Positions 52,503 to 61,187 of a stretch of 64,000 nucleotides of DNA are shown one piece after another. The stretch spans positions 1 through 64,000 of the forward strand of contig CADDYW010000004.1 of NCBI GenBank assembly GCA_902810745.1, in the 5' to 3' direction. Position numbers and translations under genes: made by a program. The DNA is from Chloroflexota bacterium (GTDB taxonomy: Bacteria; Chloroflexota; UBA6077; FW602-bin22; CADDYW01). Positions within the stretch are counted from its first letter, which is position 1; each line of letters begins with the position of its first letter. The notes beneath the pieces are model-generated. The model was not told the DNA's origin. It ran no database searches and saw only the letters and a program-made list of their open reading frames with translations.

Positions 52503-53432
52503 ATGAGTCAGATCGACGACGCGCTACCTCTGAGCGCCCTGTCGGAAATTCAGAGCCGCGTTCTCGATTGGTACGCGGTGAATCGCCGAAAGCTCCCGTG
52601 GCGCGGGGCAAATGATCCTTACGCCATCCTGGTATCCGAGGTGATGCTCCAGCAGACCGGTGTCGAGCGTGTCGCGGCTATGTATGAACACTTTCTCGAC
52701 GCATTCCCCACGTTCGAGGCGCTCGCGGCCGCCGAGCGATGGCAGGTGCTCCGGGCGTGGGCTGGCCTGGGATACAACCGTCGGGCGGTCCATCTCCACC
52801 AGTCCGCCCGTATAGTCGTCCGCGACCACGGCGGAAAGCTCCCGTCCGATCCGACACTGCTTCGCCGACTCCCCGGTCTCGGTCCGTACACCGTCGCCGC
52901 GATTCTAAGCTTCGCCTTCCAGTACGACGTGCCCGCGCTCGATACGAACGTCCGACGTGTCATCGAACGGCTCGCCTTCGGGCGCCCGGTCTCTGACGCG
53001 ACCCTGAAAGCCACGGCCACGAGATTAGTTCCTGCGGGTCGGAGCGCGGACTGGAACCAGGCGCTCATGGACTTCGGCGCGACGCACTGCACTGCCACCA
53101 ACCCGAGGTGCCCCTCCTGCCCCCTCGCCGATCTGTGCGCGGCGCTTGAGAGCGATCGCGCTCGCGCAGCGCCGACGGCGAAGAAGGTCGCTGAAAGACC
53201 CGAACCGTACCGGGGATCCAGACGATTCTACCGCGGTCAGATCGTCGCGCGGCTCCGCGACCTTTCCCCGGAGATCTCGATCAGCGCCGACGACCTGCTG
53301 CGGTCACTCAAAGCAGACCCGACCCCCGCCGACGTGCACTGGATCGAGGAGCTGCTCAACGAGCTCGCCGCGGATGGCCTGGCCCAGGTCACCCGCGTGA
53401 ACGGCGAGCTTCGCGTGTCCCTGCCGCGCTAG
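52503..53432 (+). CDS. mutY: A/G-specific adenine glycosylase, short form
   Basis: A 309-residue base-excision-repair enzyme. SEVMLQQTGVERV carries the catalytic Glu, the helix-hairpin-helix is LPGLGPYTVAAILSFAF, the catalytic Asp is in PALDTNVRRV, and the iron-sulfur cluster cysteines are CTATNPRCPSCPLADLC. After the cluster only about 85 residues remain; they look like a small winged-helix (LLRSLKADPTPADVHWIEELLNELAADGLAQV) and not the usual MutT-like 8-oxoG-recognition domain. It starts 14 bases after the HbpS-like gene. Confidence 0.92.
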   Translation: MSQIDDALPLSALSEIQSRVLDWYAVNRRKLPWRGANDPYAILVSEVMLQQTGVERVAAMYEHFLDAFPTFEALAAAERWQVLRAWAGLGYNRRAVHLHQSARIVVRDHGGKLPSDPTLLRRLPGLGPYTVAAILSFAFQYDVPALDTNVRRVIERLAFGRPVSDATLKATATRLVPAGRSADWNQALMDFGATHCTATNPRCPSCPLADLCAALESDRARAAPTAKKVAERPEPYRGSRRFYRGQIVARLRDLSPEISISADDLLRSLKADPTPADVHWIEELLNELAADGLAQVTRVNGELRVSLPR

Positions 53433-53831
53433 TGGCTGCGCCGTTGCCTTACCCGTCGTGGCGAGGGTGCATCCGTGCAGCCGGTCGATCAGAACAGCGA
53501 CACTCTTCTCGATTGATCTCCTCGGCGACAGAGCCTTAATGCGATTCTGGCTTGACGGCTAGATAACCGTGCCCTATCGTGGAGCCGGCCGTGGCGATGG
53601 CTGCCAGTCGCCGATCGGCATCCTGCCCCTGGAGTCAAGCAACCTAGACCAGCGCCGGCTGAAGGCTCACGGATTCGTGATGGGCGAGGTTCCGAGGGCA
53701 AGCGATTTATCTCTGGCTCAGTGCAGCGAGCCCCCGGTCCCGAGTGCGTCCCACCCGCAGGTGTCGGCGGGGGTACCAGCGTAGCGGTTTTCATCCAGAC
53801 ACCGTTTATTTTCGGCGAGAACAGCCAGACG
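53433..53831. other. 399-base gap with a Xer promoter candidate
   Basis: No gene recognised. TTGACG (53552-53557), 17 bases and TATCGT (53575-53580) form a reasonable promoter for the recombinase. The remaining sequence shows no strong hairpin or repeat. Confidence 0.45.
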
Positions 53832-54824
53832 ATGAGCTCGGGAATCACACGCGACATCGAATCCTTCCTCGATTTCTGCCTTGATCAGAATCGCTCCCGG
53901 AACACGGTCGCGACCTACCGTCAGATTCTGACCGACTTCGCGGACTGGTTGATCGAATCAGCGCCCGAGGTCAGCAACATCTCGGACGTGCGGCGCGAGC
54001 ATATCCAAGCATACGGACGGGCCCTGCGCCTCCGGTCGCGGGGAAACGGCGGCGAGCTGTCGGTCCGGACGCGCGCCAAGTACCTGGCGACGCTGCGTAG
54101 CCTGCTCCGGTACTTCTCGCGGGAGACCGACATCCCGGTTCTCGCGCGAGACAAGGTTACGCTCCCGCGGACCGGCGACTATCTGCCCCGGGCGGTGCCG
54201 ACACCGGAGGACGTACGACAGATGATCGAGGCCTGCCCGCGTGATACCTTCGTCGGGCGACGCGACCGGGCAATCCTGGCTCTGCTCTTCTCCGCCGGTC
54301 TGCGTATTGCCGAGCTGTGCTCCCTGGACCGTCGTCAAATACGCGAAGAGCGCCTCGGCACCGAGCCCATCATCGAGATCAGTATCGTCGGGAAGGGAAA
54401 GCACAGCCGCATCGTCTTTGTGAATTCCGAGGCGCAACGCTTTCTCAAGGACTACCTGGCGCTGCGTACCGATAACGACCCGGCCCTCTTCATCCACTCC
54501 CGGCCGGGAAAGCGGACCAGCCCGACGACCACGGCAAGCTTGCGTCTCACCCCACGTGCGATCCAGCGCATGGTCCGATCGGTCACGCTGAAGGTAGGAT
54601 TAGCCGACCGCCTCACGCCACACGCGCTTCGTCATGGATTCGCGGTCGATCTCCTGCGTGGGGGAGCCGATCTACGCACGGTTCAGGACCTGCTTGGCCA
54701 CCGGAGCGTCACGACCACTCAAATCTATACCCGACTTACCAATCGTACGCTGCTGGAAGGCTACCTGAAGCGGCGGTCATTACGGGACGGCGCGGACGAG
54801 AACTCTACCGGATCTGAATCGTAG
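53832..54824 (+). CDS. XerC/D-like tyrosine recombinase
   Basis: A 330-residue tyrosine recombinase. The N-terminal SAM-like core-binding domain (about 5-95) and the catalytic domain are present, with R158 in [12 protein letters not shown] in GKGKHSR, H264 and R267 in HALRHGFA, the [15 protein letters not shown] block and nucleophile Y299. The length and layout fit Xer proteins for chromosome-dimer resolution; Chloroflexota carry several such genes, so a mobile origin cannot be excluded. The start at 53832 is chosen by homology; the ribosome site is weak. Its 3' end overlaps the convergent transferase gene by 20 bases. Confidence 0.9.
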   Translation: MSSGITRDIESFLDFCLDQNRSRNTVATYRQILTDFADWLIESAPEVSNISDVRREHIQAYGRALRLRSRGNGGELSVRTRAKYLATLRSLLRYFSRETDIPVLARDKVTLPRTGDYLPRAVPTPEDVRQMIEACPRDTFVGRRDRAILALLFSAGLRIAELCSLDRRQIREERLGTEPIIEISIVGKGKHSRIVFVNSEAQRFLKDYLALRTDNDPALFIHSRPGKRTSPTTTASLRLTPRAIQRMVRSVTLKVGLADRLTPHALRHGFAVDLLRGGADLRTVQDLLGHRSVTTTQIYTRLTNRTLLEGYLKRRSLRDGADENSTGSES

Positions 54825-57804
54825 CAAGGAGAACCCGGTCCCCGCTGTCGTCGCCCGAGCGCGTGCGAACCGGAAGGCGTGAGCCCGTGCTGGAGTCATA
54901 CATGCCAACCTCGATTTGATACTGCCCGGGCGGTGCATCTGGCTTGATGGCCAGGTCGTAGCGATCGACGATGTACTCTCCGGGGACCCAGCCAGTTGTC
55001 GGGTCGCTGCCATCGCCGGGCTGATGGTCTTGCTGAGCCCAGATCGTACTGCGCTGATCTAGCAGGTGAGAAAACACGGTAAACCCAACGTCACCAGAAT
55101 TGCCAAGGGCTCTCCAGTAGAGTGTCAGGTGCAGATGATCGCCAGGGTGTGCCGTCTCCGTGTCGAGCGTGTAGCCGACCAGCTCCGCGAAGGTGCCGAT
55201 TCGCCAATCGAGCGGATGCGCAATATCCGGTGGTGGAGTCAGCAGGATTGGCCGGTTGCGCACTTGAACCGATCCGAGGTCCACTGCCGGGCCGTGTAGC
55301 GTGAGCGGTGAATTCCCTTCCGCTGGTGCCGCGAGCTGCAGCAAGATGTGCGTCTGCCCTGCTGGCGCGTCCGCCGGTACGACGAACCGGTGCTTGTCTT
55401 CGATTACCTCGCCACTAGTCCACTGGTCAGTCGGGAAATGACCGGCCCCGGGTGCCTCCACGAGCACTACCCGTCGATATCGACCGTTCTCCAGCGCGAT
55501 CTGGACGTCATATCGCGGAAGGCCCGCGCGTTGAGCCATCCACCAGAGGGTAACGTCGATGCTTCCCCCCGGCACCAGGCGGGGCGCCTCGACCGTCGAC
55601 CCGAGCAGCACGACGTCTCCCCCCAGTGTGATGTTCTGGCGGTGCGGAATATCGATACCAGATGGATCCACCACCTTGTGCGCGCGGGTCACGGTGAGCG
55701 GTACCACTTTGATCGACGTTCCGATCGGGGTTCTTGCGTCCTGCAAAACGTCGAGATCACTGCCGACTCCCTGGCCGTAGGTGCCCAGCTCCAGGAAGTA
55801 GGTACCCGGCGGAATGGCCGGTGGGACCTGGAAGGACAGCTCTCCCGGGACGACCTGGCCGGCAGGCCAGCTTGTCGTCGGATACGTCTCGGCGGCCGGG
55901 CGCCCATCGTGGCGCCAGTAGTAGAACCGACCGTCCGTCAGCCTCAGCGACACGATGTAGTCGTGGTCGAGCGGCCGCAATGCCTTCCAGTACAGCGTGA
56001 TATTGCCGGACTCGCCGGCGGCAATCGACGACTGCTTGAGGTCGTATCCGAGTAGTTCGAGGCGATTGCCGAAGTTGACAGTCTCGGCGTGATCGGGCGT
56101 CGATTTGACCGTGAAGTGGGGAGGATGATCGATCGCAAAGAGCTGAAGGCCGAGACCGTGGAACTGGCGATCGACCGGAATCTGCCGGTAGGTGCTTTCG
56201 AGCGAGCGGCGCACGTAACCCGTCGGATCGGCCCAGTCGGGATTCCAGAGGACCAGCCAGGCTCGCTTGTGCCCGGCCAGAATTGCGTTGAGGCTGTCCG
56301 CCGCCCCCTGAATATTGCTTCCGGGCTGCAGCTGCGTCGCCGGGATGGTCCCGTGAGAGTAATATGGAAACGAGAAGGGATCCATCATCAGGATGACCAC
56401 GTCTCCTGGCTGATAGTGCTGCTCAACGTAGGCGGTCAGGCCGCGATTATCTTCCTTGCGGTAGCTTGACCCGTAGTAGACCTGCCGGAGCTGGTCGAGC
56501 GATGCACCGGCAACCACGATCAGCATCGCGATCGGCAAGACAAGAGCACCGCGGCGAACCCAGGCACGTTCTCGGCGGTGGGCCCAGCGTCCAAGGTCCA
56601 CCACGCCGAGCGCCAGGGCAAGGTAGAACGGAGGCGCGATCATGATGAGATACCGCTCGGTGAACTTTGGGTTCTGTACGAGAATGGCATAGAGGGCGAT
56701 CAGCGGCACCACGAGGTAGGACAGGATGTAGAGCTCTCCACCGCCGCGACGGAACGCCCGACCCACGAGGAGGGCGATTCCGGCGCCCAGGAGAATCGCA
56801 GCGACTACCCCGACGATCAGGAAACGCTGCAGGATCGATCCCTGGCCCAATGCGAAGGCGGCGAAGACGTGCTCGAGCAGAAAGCCCAGCGATAGCTGAC
56901 CCTTCCAGAAATCGGGCACGTGGAACAGACGCTGCATCTGCAGGTACGCCGCCGGGACCCAGGGTAGCCAGAGCACCGCTGCCAGCGCCATGCCGGCAAT
57001 TCCACGAATGGCTCGGCGATGGTCCCGGATCGCGATGCCCACGAGGTAGAGCGCCTGGAATGCGATCACCAATCCGCCGAAATACTGCGTGTACAGGAGT
57101 GCAGCGGTGAAGGCGACGTAGCCCAGAAGCCATTGGCGGTGCACGGTTTCGAGCAATCGCCAGAGCGCGTACGTGGAGAGAACGCCAAACGTCGCAAGCG
57201 CGCTGTACATGCGGGCTTCCTGGGAGTAGTAGACCAGGAAAGGCGAGACCGCGACCAGAAAAGCGCCGATGACTCCGGTTGTCGCTCCGCGATCGAGGAG
57301 AAGGCCGCGAAGTGGCACCGCCAGGTCAGGATCCTGACCCCCCTGCACGACACGGAGAGGACGTGAAGCAGCGTGTGCGAGCGTTGCGGCCACCGGTGAT
57401 CTCGCTCCGGTGCTCCCGATCGGCGTGACCTCCGGCGATCGCCGCTCGCGCGGCGTAAAGACGGCCTTGCCAAGCACGTAGGTCGCGGGCACCGCGGGAA
57501 GACCAAGCCAGAGCGCAACAAAGCGCACGGCAAACTCACTCTCCCCGGCCAGTCTCATCCAGAAGTGCAGCAGCAGGTAAAAGAGGGGCGGGTGAAGATC
57601 CTCGTAGACGAGGGTCCAGAACATCTGCTGCAGCGGACGACCGGCAAACGAGATGCTCAAACCCTCGTCCAGCCAGATGCTCTGAACGCCAAGATGCCAG
57701 ACCCGCGCGGCAAAACCGACGAAGGTGAGGCTGAGGAGGATAAGGCGAAGCCCGGACCGAGCCGATCCCTTTTTCACTCCGCCCATGTCTCGCATCGACG
57801 CCAT
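54805..57804 (-). CDS. PMT/ArnT-like membrane glycosyltransferase with beta-sandwich tail
   Basis: A protein of about 999 residues. The first 530 residues contain about 12-13 transmembrane segments and the family start [19 protein letters not shown], with the catalytic Asp-Glu, and [16 protein letters not shown]. Such enzymes move sugars from lipid carriers to protein or lipid outside the membrane. The last 450 residues hold three similar beta-sandwich modules (each with LLGYDL/LYWKAL/PPGTY-like strings), probably for sugar or surface binding. The ATG at 57804 is 8 bases after a -10 box, so the message may be leaderless. Confidence 0.85.
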   Translation of the reverse strand: MASMRDMGGVKKGSARSGLRLILLSLTFVGFAARVWHLGVQSIWLDEGLSISFAGRPLQQMFWTLVYEDLHPPLFYLLLHFWMRLAGESEFAVRFVALWLGLPAVPATYVLGKAVFTPRERRSPEVTPIGSTGARSPVAATLAHAASRPLRVVQGGQDPDLAVPLRGLLLDRGATTGVIGAFLVAVSPFLVYYSQEARMYSALATFGVLSTYALWRLLETVHRQWLLGYVAFTAALLYTQYFGGLVIAFQALYLVGIAIRDHRRAIRGIAGMALAAVLWLPWVPAAYLQMQRLFHVPDFWKGQLSLGFLLEHVFAAFALGQGSILQRFLIVGVVAAILLGAGIALLVGRAFRRGGGELYILSYLVVPLIALYAILVQNPKFTERYLIMIAPPFYLALALGVVDLGRWAHRRERAWVRRGALVLPIAMLIVVAGASLDQLRQVYYGSSYRKEDNRGLTAYVEQHYQPGDVVILMMDPFSFPYYSHGTIPATQLQPGSNIQGAADSLNAILAGHKRAWLVLWNPDWADPTGYVRRSLESTYRQIPVDRQFHGLGLQLFAIDHPPHFTVKSTPDHAETVNFGNRLELLGYDLKQSSIAAGESGNITLYWKALRPLDHDYIVSLRLTDGRFYYWRHDGRPAAETYPTTSWPAGQVVPGELSFQVPPAIPPGTYFLELGTYGQGVGSDLDVLQDARTPIGTSIKVVPLTVTRAHKVVDPSGIDIPHRQNITLGGDVVLLGSTVEAPRLVPGGSIDVTLWWMAQRAGLPRYDVQIALENGRYRRVVLVEAPGAGHFPTDQWTSGEVIEDKHRFVVPADAPAGQTHILLQLAAPAEGNSPLTLHGPAVDLGSVQVRNRPILLTPPPDIAHPLDWRIGTFAELVGYTLDTETAHPGDHLHLTLYWRALGNSGDVGFTVFSHLLDQRSTIWAQQDHQPGDGSDPTTGWVPGEYIVDRYDLAIKPDAPPGQYQIEVGMYDSSTGSRLPVRTRSGDDSGDRVLLATIQIR

Positions 57805-57812
57805 CGACGGGG

Positions 57813-57821
57813 ATTATAGCA
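57813..57821 (-). promoter_or_regulatory. Extended -10 promoter at the transferase start
   Basis: On the minus strand TGCTATAAT (57821 down to 57813) is an extended -10. Only 8 bases separate it from the ATG at 57804. No clear -35 is visible. Confidence 0.55.
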
Positions 57822-57902
57822 AACGGCGCATCTCCGACGACGTTGTCGAAGAGGTCGGTTTCTCGCTCGCTGACGCGGCTCTGAACGGAGAGAGCCGACC
57901 GA

Positions 57903-59114
57903 TCATCGCTCTCGGCAGATCTCCTGGTATAGCCGAAGCGTTCGATTCGCGATGCTGTCCCAGTGAAAGTTCTCGGCCAGGCGTGCTACTCCGTGCGAAA
58001 GGTGTTGCCGCAGCACGGGATCGGAGATGGCTCGGCGGATCGCCTCGGCGAGCGCGACGGGGTCCTCTGCTGGAACCAGCAGCGCATTCTCTTCGTCGCG
58101 AAGAATCGGGAACGCCGCGGAATCCCGGTGCGCGGCCGGTACAGTGCTCACGATCGGAAGCTGGTGGACGATCGCGGCGATCAGGGTTCCGTGACGCAAT
58201 GACGCGCCGTCGCGAAATGGAAGGACGCAGAGATCGGCCGCCTGCAGACACGCCGCCACCTCGTCAGCCCCGATGAACCCGGTCCATCGGACGTGTCCGC
58301 GGATGCCCGGTTCATCAAGACGCCGACGGATGTGGTTCTCGTACCGTCGATCTACGCTCCCGCTATCACCAGACGACGCGCCGATCATCAGGAGCCGCAC
58401 CGGAAGCTCCTGCTGAACCAGCCTCTCGAATGCTGTCACCAGGGTGTCCAGCCCTTTATCTGGATTGAGGAATCCGAAATACGCCATCAGGATATCGCTC
58501 TCTCTCACTCCAAGCTTGGCCCGCCAGTCGGAGCGGTCGTACCCCTCGGGCGGCTCGGCCGGTATATTGCTGCCGATTGGGATGGCGCGGAGGGGACGCC
58601 GTCCCCAGGCGAGTCCGGTTCTCTGATCATCCTTCGTTCCCCCCAGGCGAGCGAAATCCTCTCCATTCGTCGCGACCACGGCGTCCGCGCCCGCCGCCAG
58701 AATGTGTGTCGCGAGATGCCGAAGTCGGCCAAGCTTGGGCAGGATGTACGGCTCTTTGAGATCGTGGAAGGTAACGACCAGCCGAGGACGATGAGGAACC
58801 AATCGATTGAGCCACGGCAGGAGATTCACCCCGAGACTCATTCCGAAGGCACCGGTCTGATACTGGACGTGGAGAACATCCGGCCGAAGCCGAGCGACGT
58901 GATCGCGTACCCTGGTCCAGACGCGCGCATCCCAGCTTTCCACCCACGGGAACACCTGGGGCGAGGTCGTGGTGAACGTTCCAGAGACACGCGTCGAGGT
59001 CAGGACGGATACCTCGACGCCGAATCGGACCAGACCCGCGGCGAGGAGGGCGGTGTAATCCGCCACTCCGCCTCGCATCGGCGGGTACTCCCCGCTGATC
59101 AGCGCGACGCGCAC
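57903..59114 (-). CDS. GT4-family glycosyltransferase
   Basis: A 403-residue GT-B-fold glycosyltransferase. It starts VRVALISGEYPPMRGGVADYTALLAAGL, a typical GT4 opening with the GGV loop, includes VLHVQYQTG and VATNGEDFARL, and has the GT4 nucleotide-sugar motif as FGFLNPDKGLDTLVTAF and PFRDGASLRHGTLIAAIVHQLP. The GTG start follows GAGGTCTCG. It overlaps the GT2 gene by 16 bases. Donor and acceptor unknown. Confidence 0.87.
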   Translation of the reverse strand: MRVALISGEYPPMRGGVADYTALLAAGLVRFGVEVSVLTSTRVSGTFTTTSPQVFPWVESWDARVWTRVRDHVARLRPDVLHVQYQTGAFGMSLGVNLLPWLNRLVPHRPRLVVTFHDLKEPYILPKLGRLRHLATHILAAGADAVVATNGEDFARLGGTKDDQRTGLAWGRRPLRAIPIGSNIPAEPPEGYDRSDWRAKLGVRESDILMAYFGFLNPDKGLDTLVTAFERLVQQELPVRLLMIGASSGDSGSVDRRYENHIRRRLDEPGIRGHVRWTGFIGADEVAACLQAADLCVLPFRDGASLRHGTLIAAIVHQLPIVSTVPAAHRDSAAFPILRDEENALLVPAEDPVALAEAIRRAISDPVLRQHLSHGVARLAENFHWDSIANRTLRLYQEICRER

Positions 59115-60088
59115 CGAGACCTCGACGCGGTGCTGCCGCTGGATTCGACGGATGGTCCGCCGAGATGGCTCACCTGGTACCGCGCAACCCGAACGAGGTT
59201 GCGGATCCGTCGGACCCGCAGCCCGGGGCGATGGAGGAGGATAAGCTTGAGCGTCTCTTCGGAGACGTCGATAAGAGTATTCGCCAGCAAGAACAGGCGA
59301 AGCGCTCTTCCAACATCTGCTCCGAAATACTTCTCGAAATATCGGCACTTGCTCTCGTTGAAATGCTGGGCACGGCGCGCGAGGTTCTGCTCGCTGCTGC
59401 GGCCCTCGTGGTGGACGACATGTGCACTCGGGACGTACACGACGCGCCAGCCGTGATCTCGAGCCCTGCGGCACCAGTCGAGCTCTTCGGAGTACATGAA
59501 GAACTGCTCGTCGAAGCCGCCGACAGTCTCGATGACCTCTCGCCGGGCCAGCAGACACGCGCCGACCAGCCAATCGACGTCCTGCACTTCGTCATCGCGA
59601 CGGTCGCCCACGTAGTACCGCGTCAGGACCGGGCAGTCTGGCCACCACTGCTGGAACCGAGTGCTCTCGATCATCGCAGTGAGCAGCGTAGGAAATCGAC
59701 GCCGCGACCCCTGGGTTCGGCCGTCAGGATACCGCAGCAGCGGGCCGACGATGCCGACCGTTGGATTCGCATCCAGGAACGCAAGCATCGTTTCGAGGGC
59801 TCCCGGCGCCAGCTCGGCATCCGGGTTCAGGAAGAGGATCGACCTCCCGTGCACTACCGCGAGAGCCTGGTTATTCGCGGCCGAAAACCCGACGTTGGTC
59901 CGATTCGTGATCAGTACTGCATCGGGGAAATCACGTCGCACCTCCTCGGCAGATCCATCGGTGGACCCATTGTCGACGACCACCACCTCGATGCTCCGCT
60001 GCGGAGCTGAGTCCGGAATCGACTGGAGGCACCGGCGCAGCAGGTCACGCACGTTGTAGGAGACGACCACGACAGATACATCGATCAT
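59099..60088 (-). CDS. GT2-family glycosyltransferase (rhamnosyltransferase-like)
   Basis: A 329-residue GT-A-fold enzyme. It starts MIDVSVVVVSYNVRDLLRRCL and has VVVDNGSTDGSAEEVRRDFPD, FLNPDAELAPGAL (the DxD-like site), WLVGACLLARREVIETVGGFDEQFFMYSEELDWCRRARDHGW, the usual WbbL-like pattern. Such proteins often add rhamnose to polysaccharide or lipid carriers, which fits the GDP-deoxysugar genes elsewhere in the window. The ATG lies 7 bases after a -10 box, so it is probably leaderless. Confidence 0.9.
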   Translation of the reverse strand: MIDVSVVVVSYNVRDLLRRCLQSIPDSAPQRSIEVVVVDNGSTDGSAEEVRRDFPDAVLITNRTNVGFSAANNQALAVVHGRSILFLNPDAELAPGALETMLAFLDANPTVGIVGPLLRYPDGRTQGSRRRFPTLLTAMIESTRFQQWWPDCPVLTRYYVGDRRDDEVQDVDWLVGACLLARREVIETVGGFDEQFFMYSEELDWCRRARDHGWRVVYVPSAHVVHHEGRSSEQNLARRAQHFNESKCRYFEKYFGADVGRALRLFLLANTLIDVSEETLKLILLHRPGLRVRRIRNLVRVARYQVSHLGGPSVESSGSTASRSRCASR

Positions 60089-60095
60089 TGGCAGG

Positions 60096-60126
60096 ATTGT
60101 ACACTCGCGGTCGCTGCTCTCGTCAA
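60096..60126 (-). promoter_or_regulatory. Promoter of the GT2 gene
   Basis: On the minus strand TTGACG (60121-60126), a 19-base spacer and TACAAT (60096-60101). The ATG at 60088 falls at the expected transcription start. Confidence 0.6.
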
Positions 60127-60208
60127 TGCCCCTTCCGGGGGACGAACCCGGAGAGTGATACGGATTTTTTTCCGTCGCGGGGTGCCCGTCGTGGCTCACG
60201 GGAACGTC

Positions 60209-60237
60209 TTGCCGATGGACAAGGCCGTGAGTATACT
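60209..60237 (+). promoter_or_regulatory. Promoter of the aminotransferase gene
   Basis: TTGCCG (60209-60214), 17 bases and TATACT (60232-60237). It leaves a leader of about 80 bases before the ATG at 60327. Confidence 0.68.
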
Positions 60238-60326
60238 GAGGTCGTTCTCGGATGGTCGGCCACGTGGCGGTTTGCGCGGTCGGGGGATTTCTCTGGCCAA
60301 GCACATTTGGGAAGGTGAGGTAGGTC

Positions 60327-61187
60327 ATGCCCGAACCCCTGGTGTACCTGAACGGCGAGTTCGTTCCGTACAGCGCGGCGCGCGTTTCGGTGGAGGATCG
60401 AGGCCTTCAGTTCGCGGACGGCGTCTACGAGGTGGTCCGCTACTATGACGGGCGCCCATTTCGAATGCAGCAACACCTTGCTCGCCTCGTGCGTTCGGCT
60501 GCTGGTATCGAGCTGCCGCTTCCGCCGATCGAGGAGATTCGACGAGCAATGGATGCTCTGGTCGAAAAGCAATCCCTTCAAGATGCGACGGTCTACCTGC
60601 AGATCACGCGGGGCCCGGCGCCGCGGGCGCACGGGCTGGTGACCGACCCCACGCCGACTGTGATCGCAATCGCCCGCGAGGCCCATTCCGTTCGACCTCG
60701 ACCGACACTGCGCGTCGTCACGGTGAGCGACGACCGATGGGCACGATGCTACCTGAAGACGACCGCCCTTCTGCCCAACGCCCTGGCCCGCGAGCGAGCA
60801 CGAAGGCTAGGCGCCGACGATGGCATCTTCGTGCGAGACGGCTTCGTCATGGAGGCAACCGCCTCGAACGTGTTCGTCGTTCTGAAAGGACGACTGCTGA
60901 CGCCGCCGCTCACCAACTACATCCTCGCCGGAATCACCCGCGAGGCGGTCATCGAGCTCGCGCGCGGAGAAGGCATGGCGGTGTCGGAGGAGCCCATCTC
61001 GGCGCATCTGCTCTATGAGGCGGATGAAATCTTTCTGACTGGAACCAACAGCGAACTCGGACCGATCATCGCGGTAGACGGTCGGACGGTCGGCGACGGG
61101 TCCCCGGGGCCCATTTTCAACCGACTGATCGCCGCCTTCGACGTCGCGGTGCGGAGCAGTCAGCCGATTGGCGCCCGATCAAGCTGA
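60327..61187 (+). CDS. D-amino-acid transaminase-like (class IV) enzyme
   Basis: A 286-residue fold-type IV PLP enzyme. The opening VYLNGEFVPYSAARVSVEDRGLQFADGVYEVVRYYDG is close to the D-alanine aminotransferase pattern. The PLP lysine is in WARCYLKTTALLPNALARERARRLGADD, and EATASNVFVVLKGRLLTPP and NYILAGITREAVIELA follow. D-alanine/D-glutamate transamination is the best guess; branched-chain aminotransferase is the alternative. GGGAAGGTGAGG precedes the ATG. Confidence 0.9.
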   Translation: MPEPLVYLNGEFVPYSAARVSVEDRGLQFADGVYEVVRYYDGRPFRMQQHLARLVRSAAGIELPLPPIEEIRRAMDALVEKQSLQDATVYLQITRGPAPRAHGLVTDPTPTVIAIAREAHSVRPRPTLRVVTVSDDRWARCYLKTTALLPNALARERARRLGADDGIFVRDGFVMEATASNVFVVLKGRLLTPPLTNYILAGITREAVIELARGEGMAVSEEPISAHLLYEADEIFLTGTNSELGPIIAVDGRTVGDGSPGPIFNRLIAAFDVAVRSSQPIGARSS

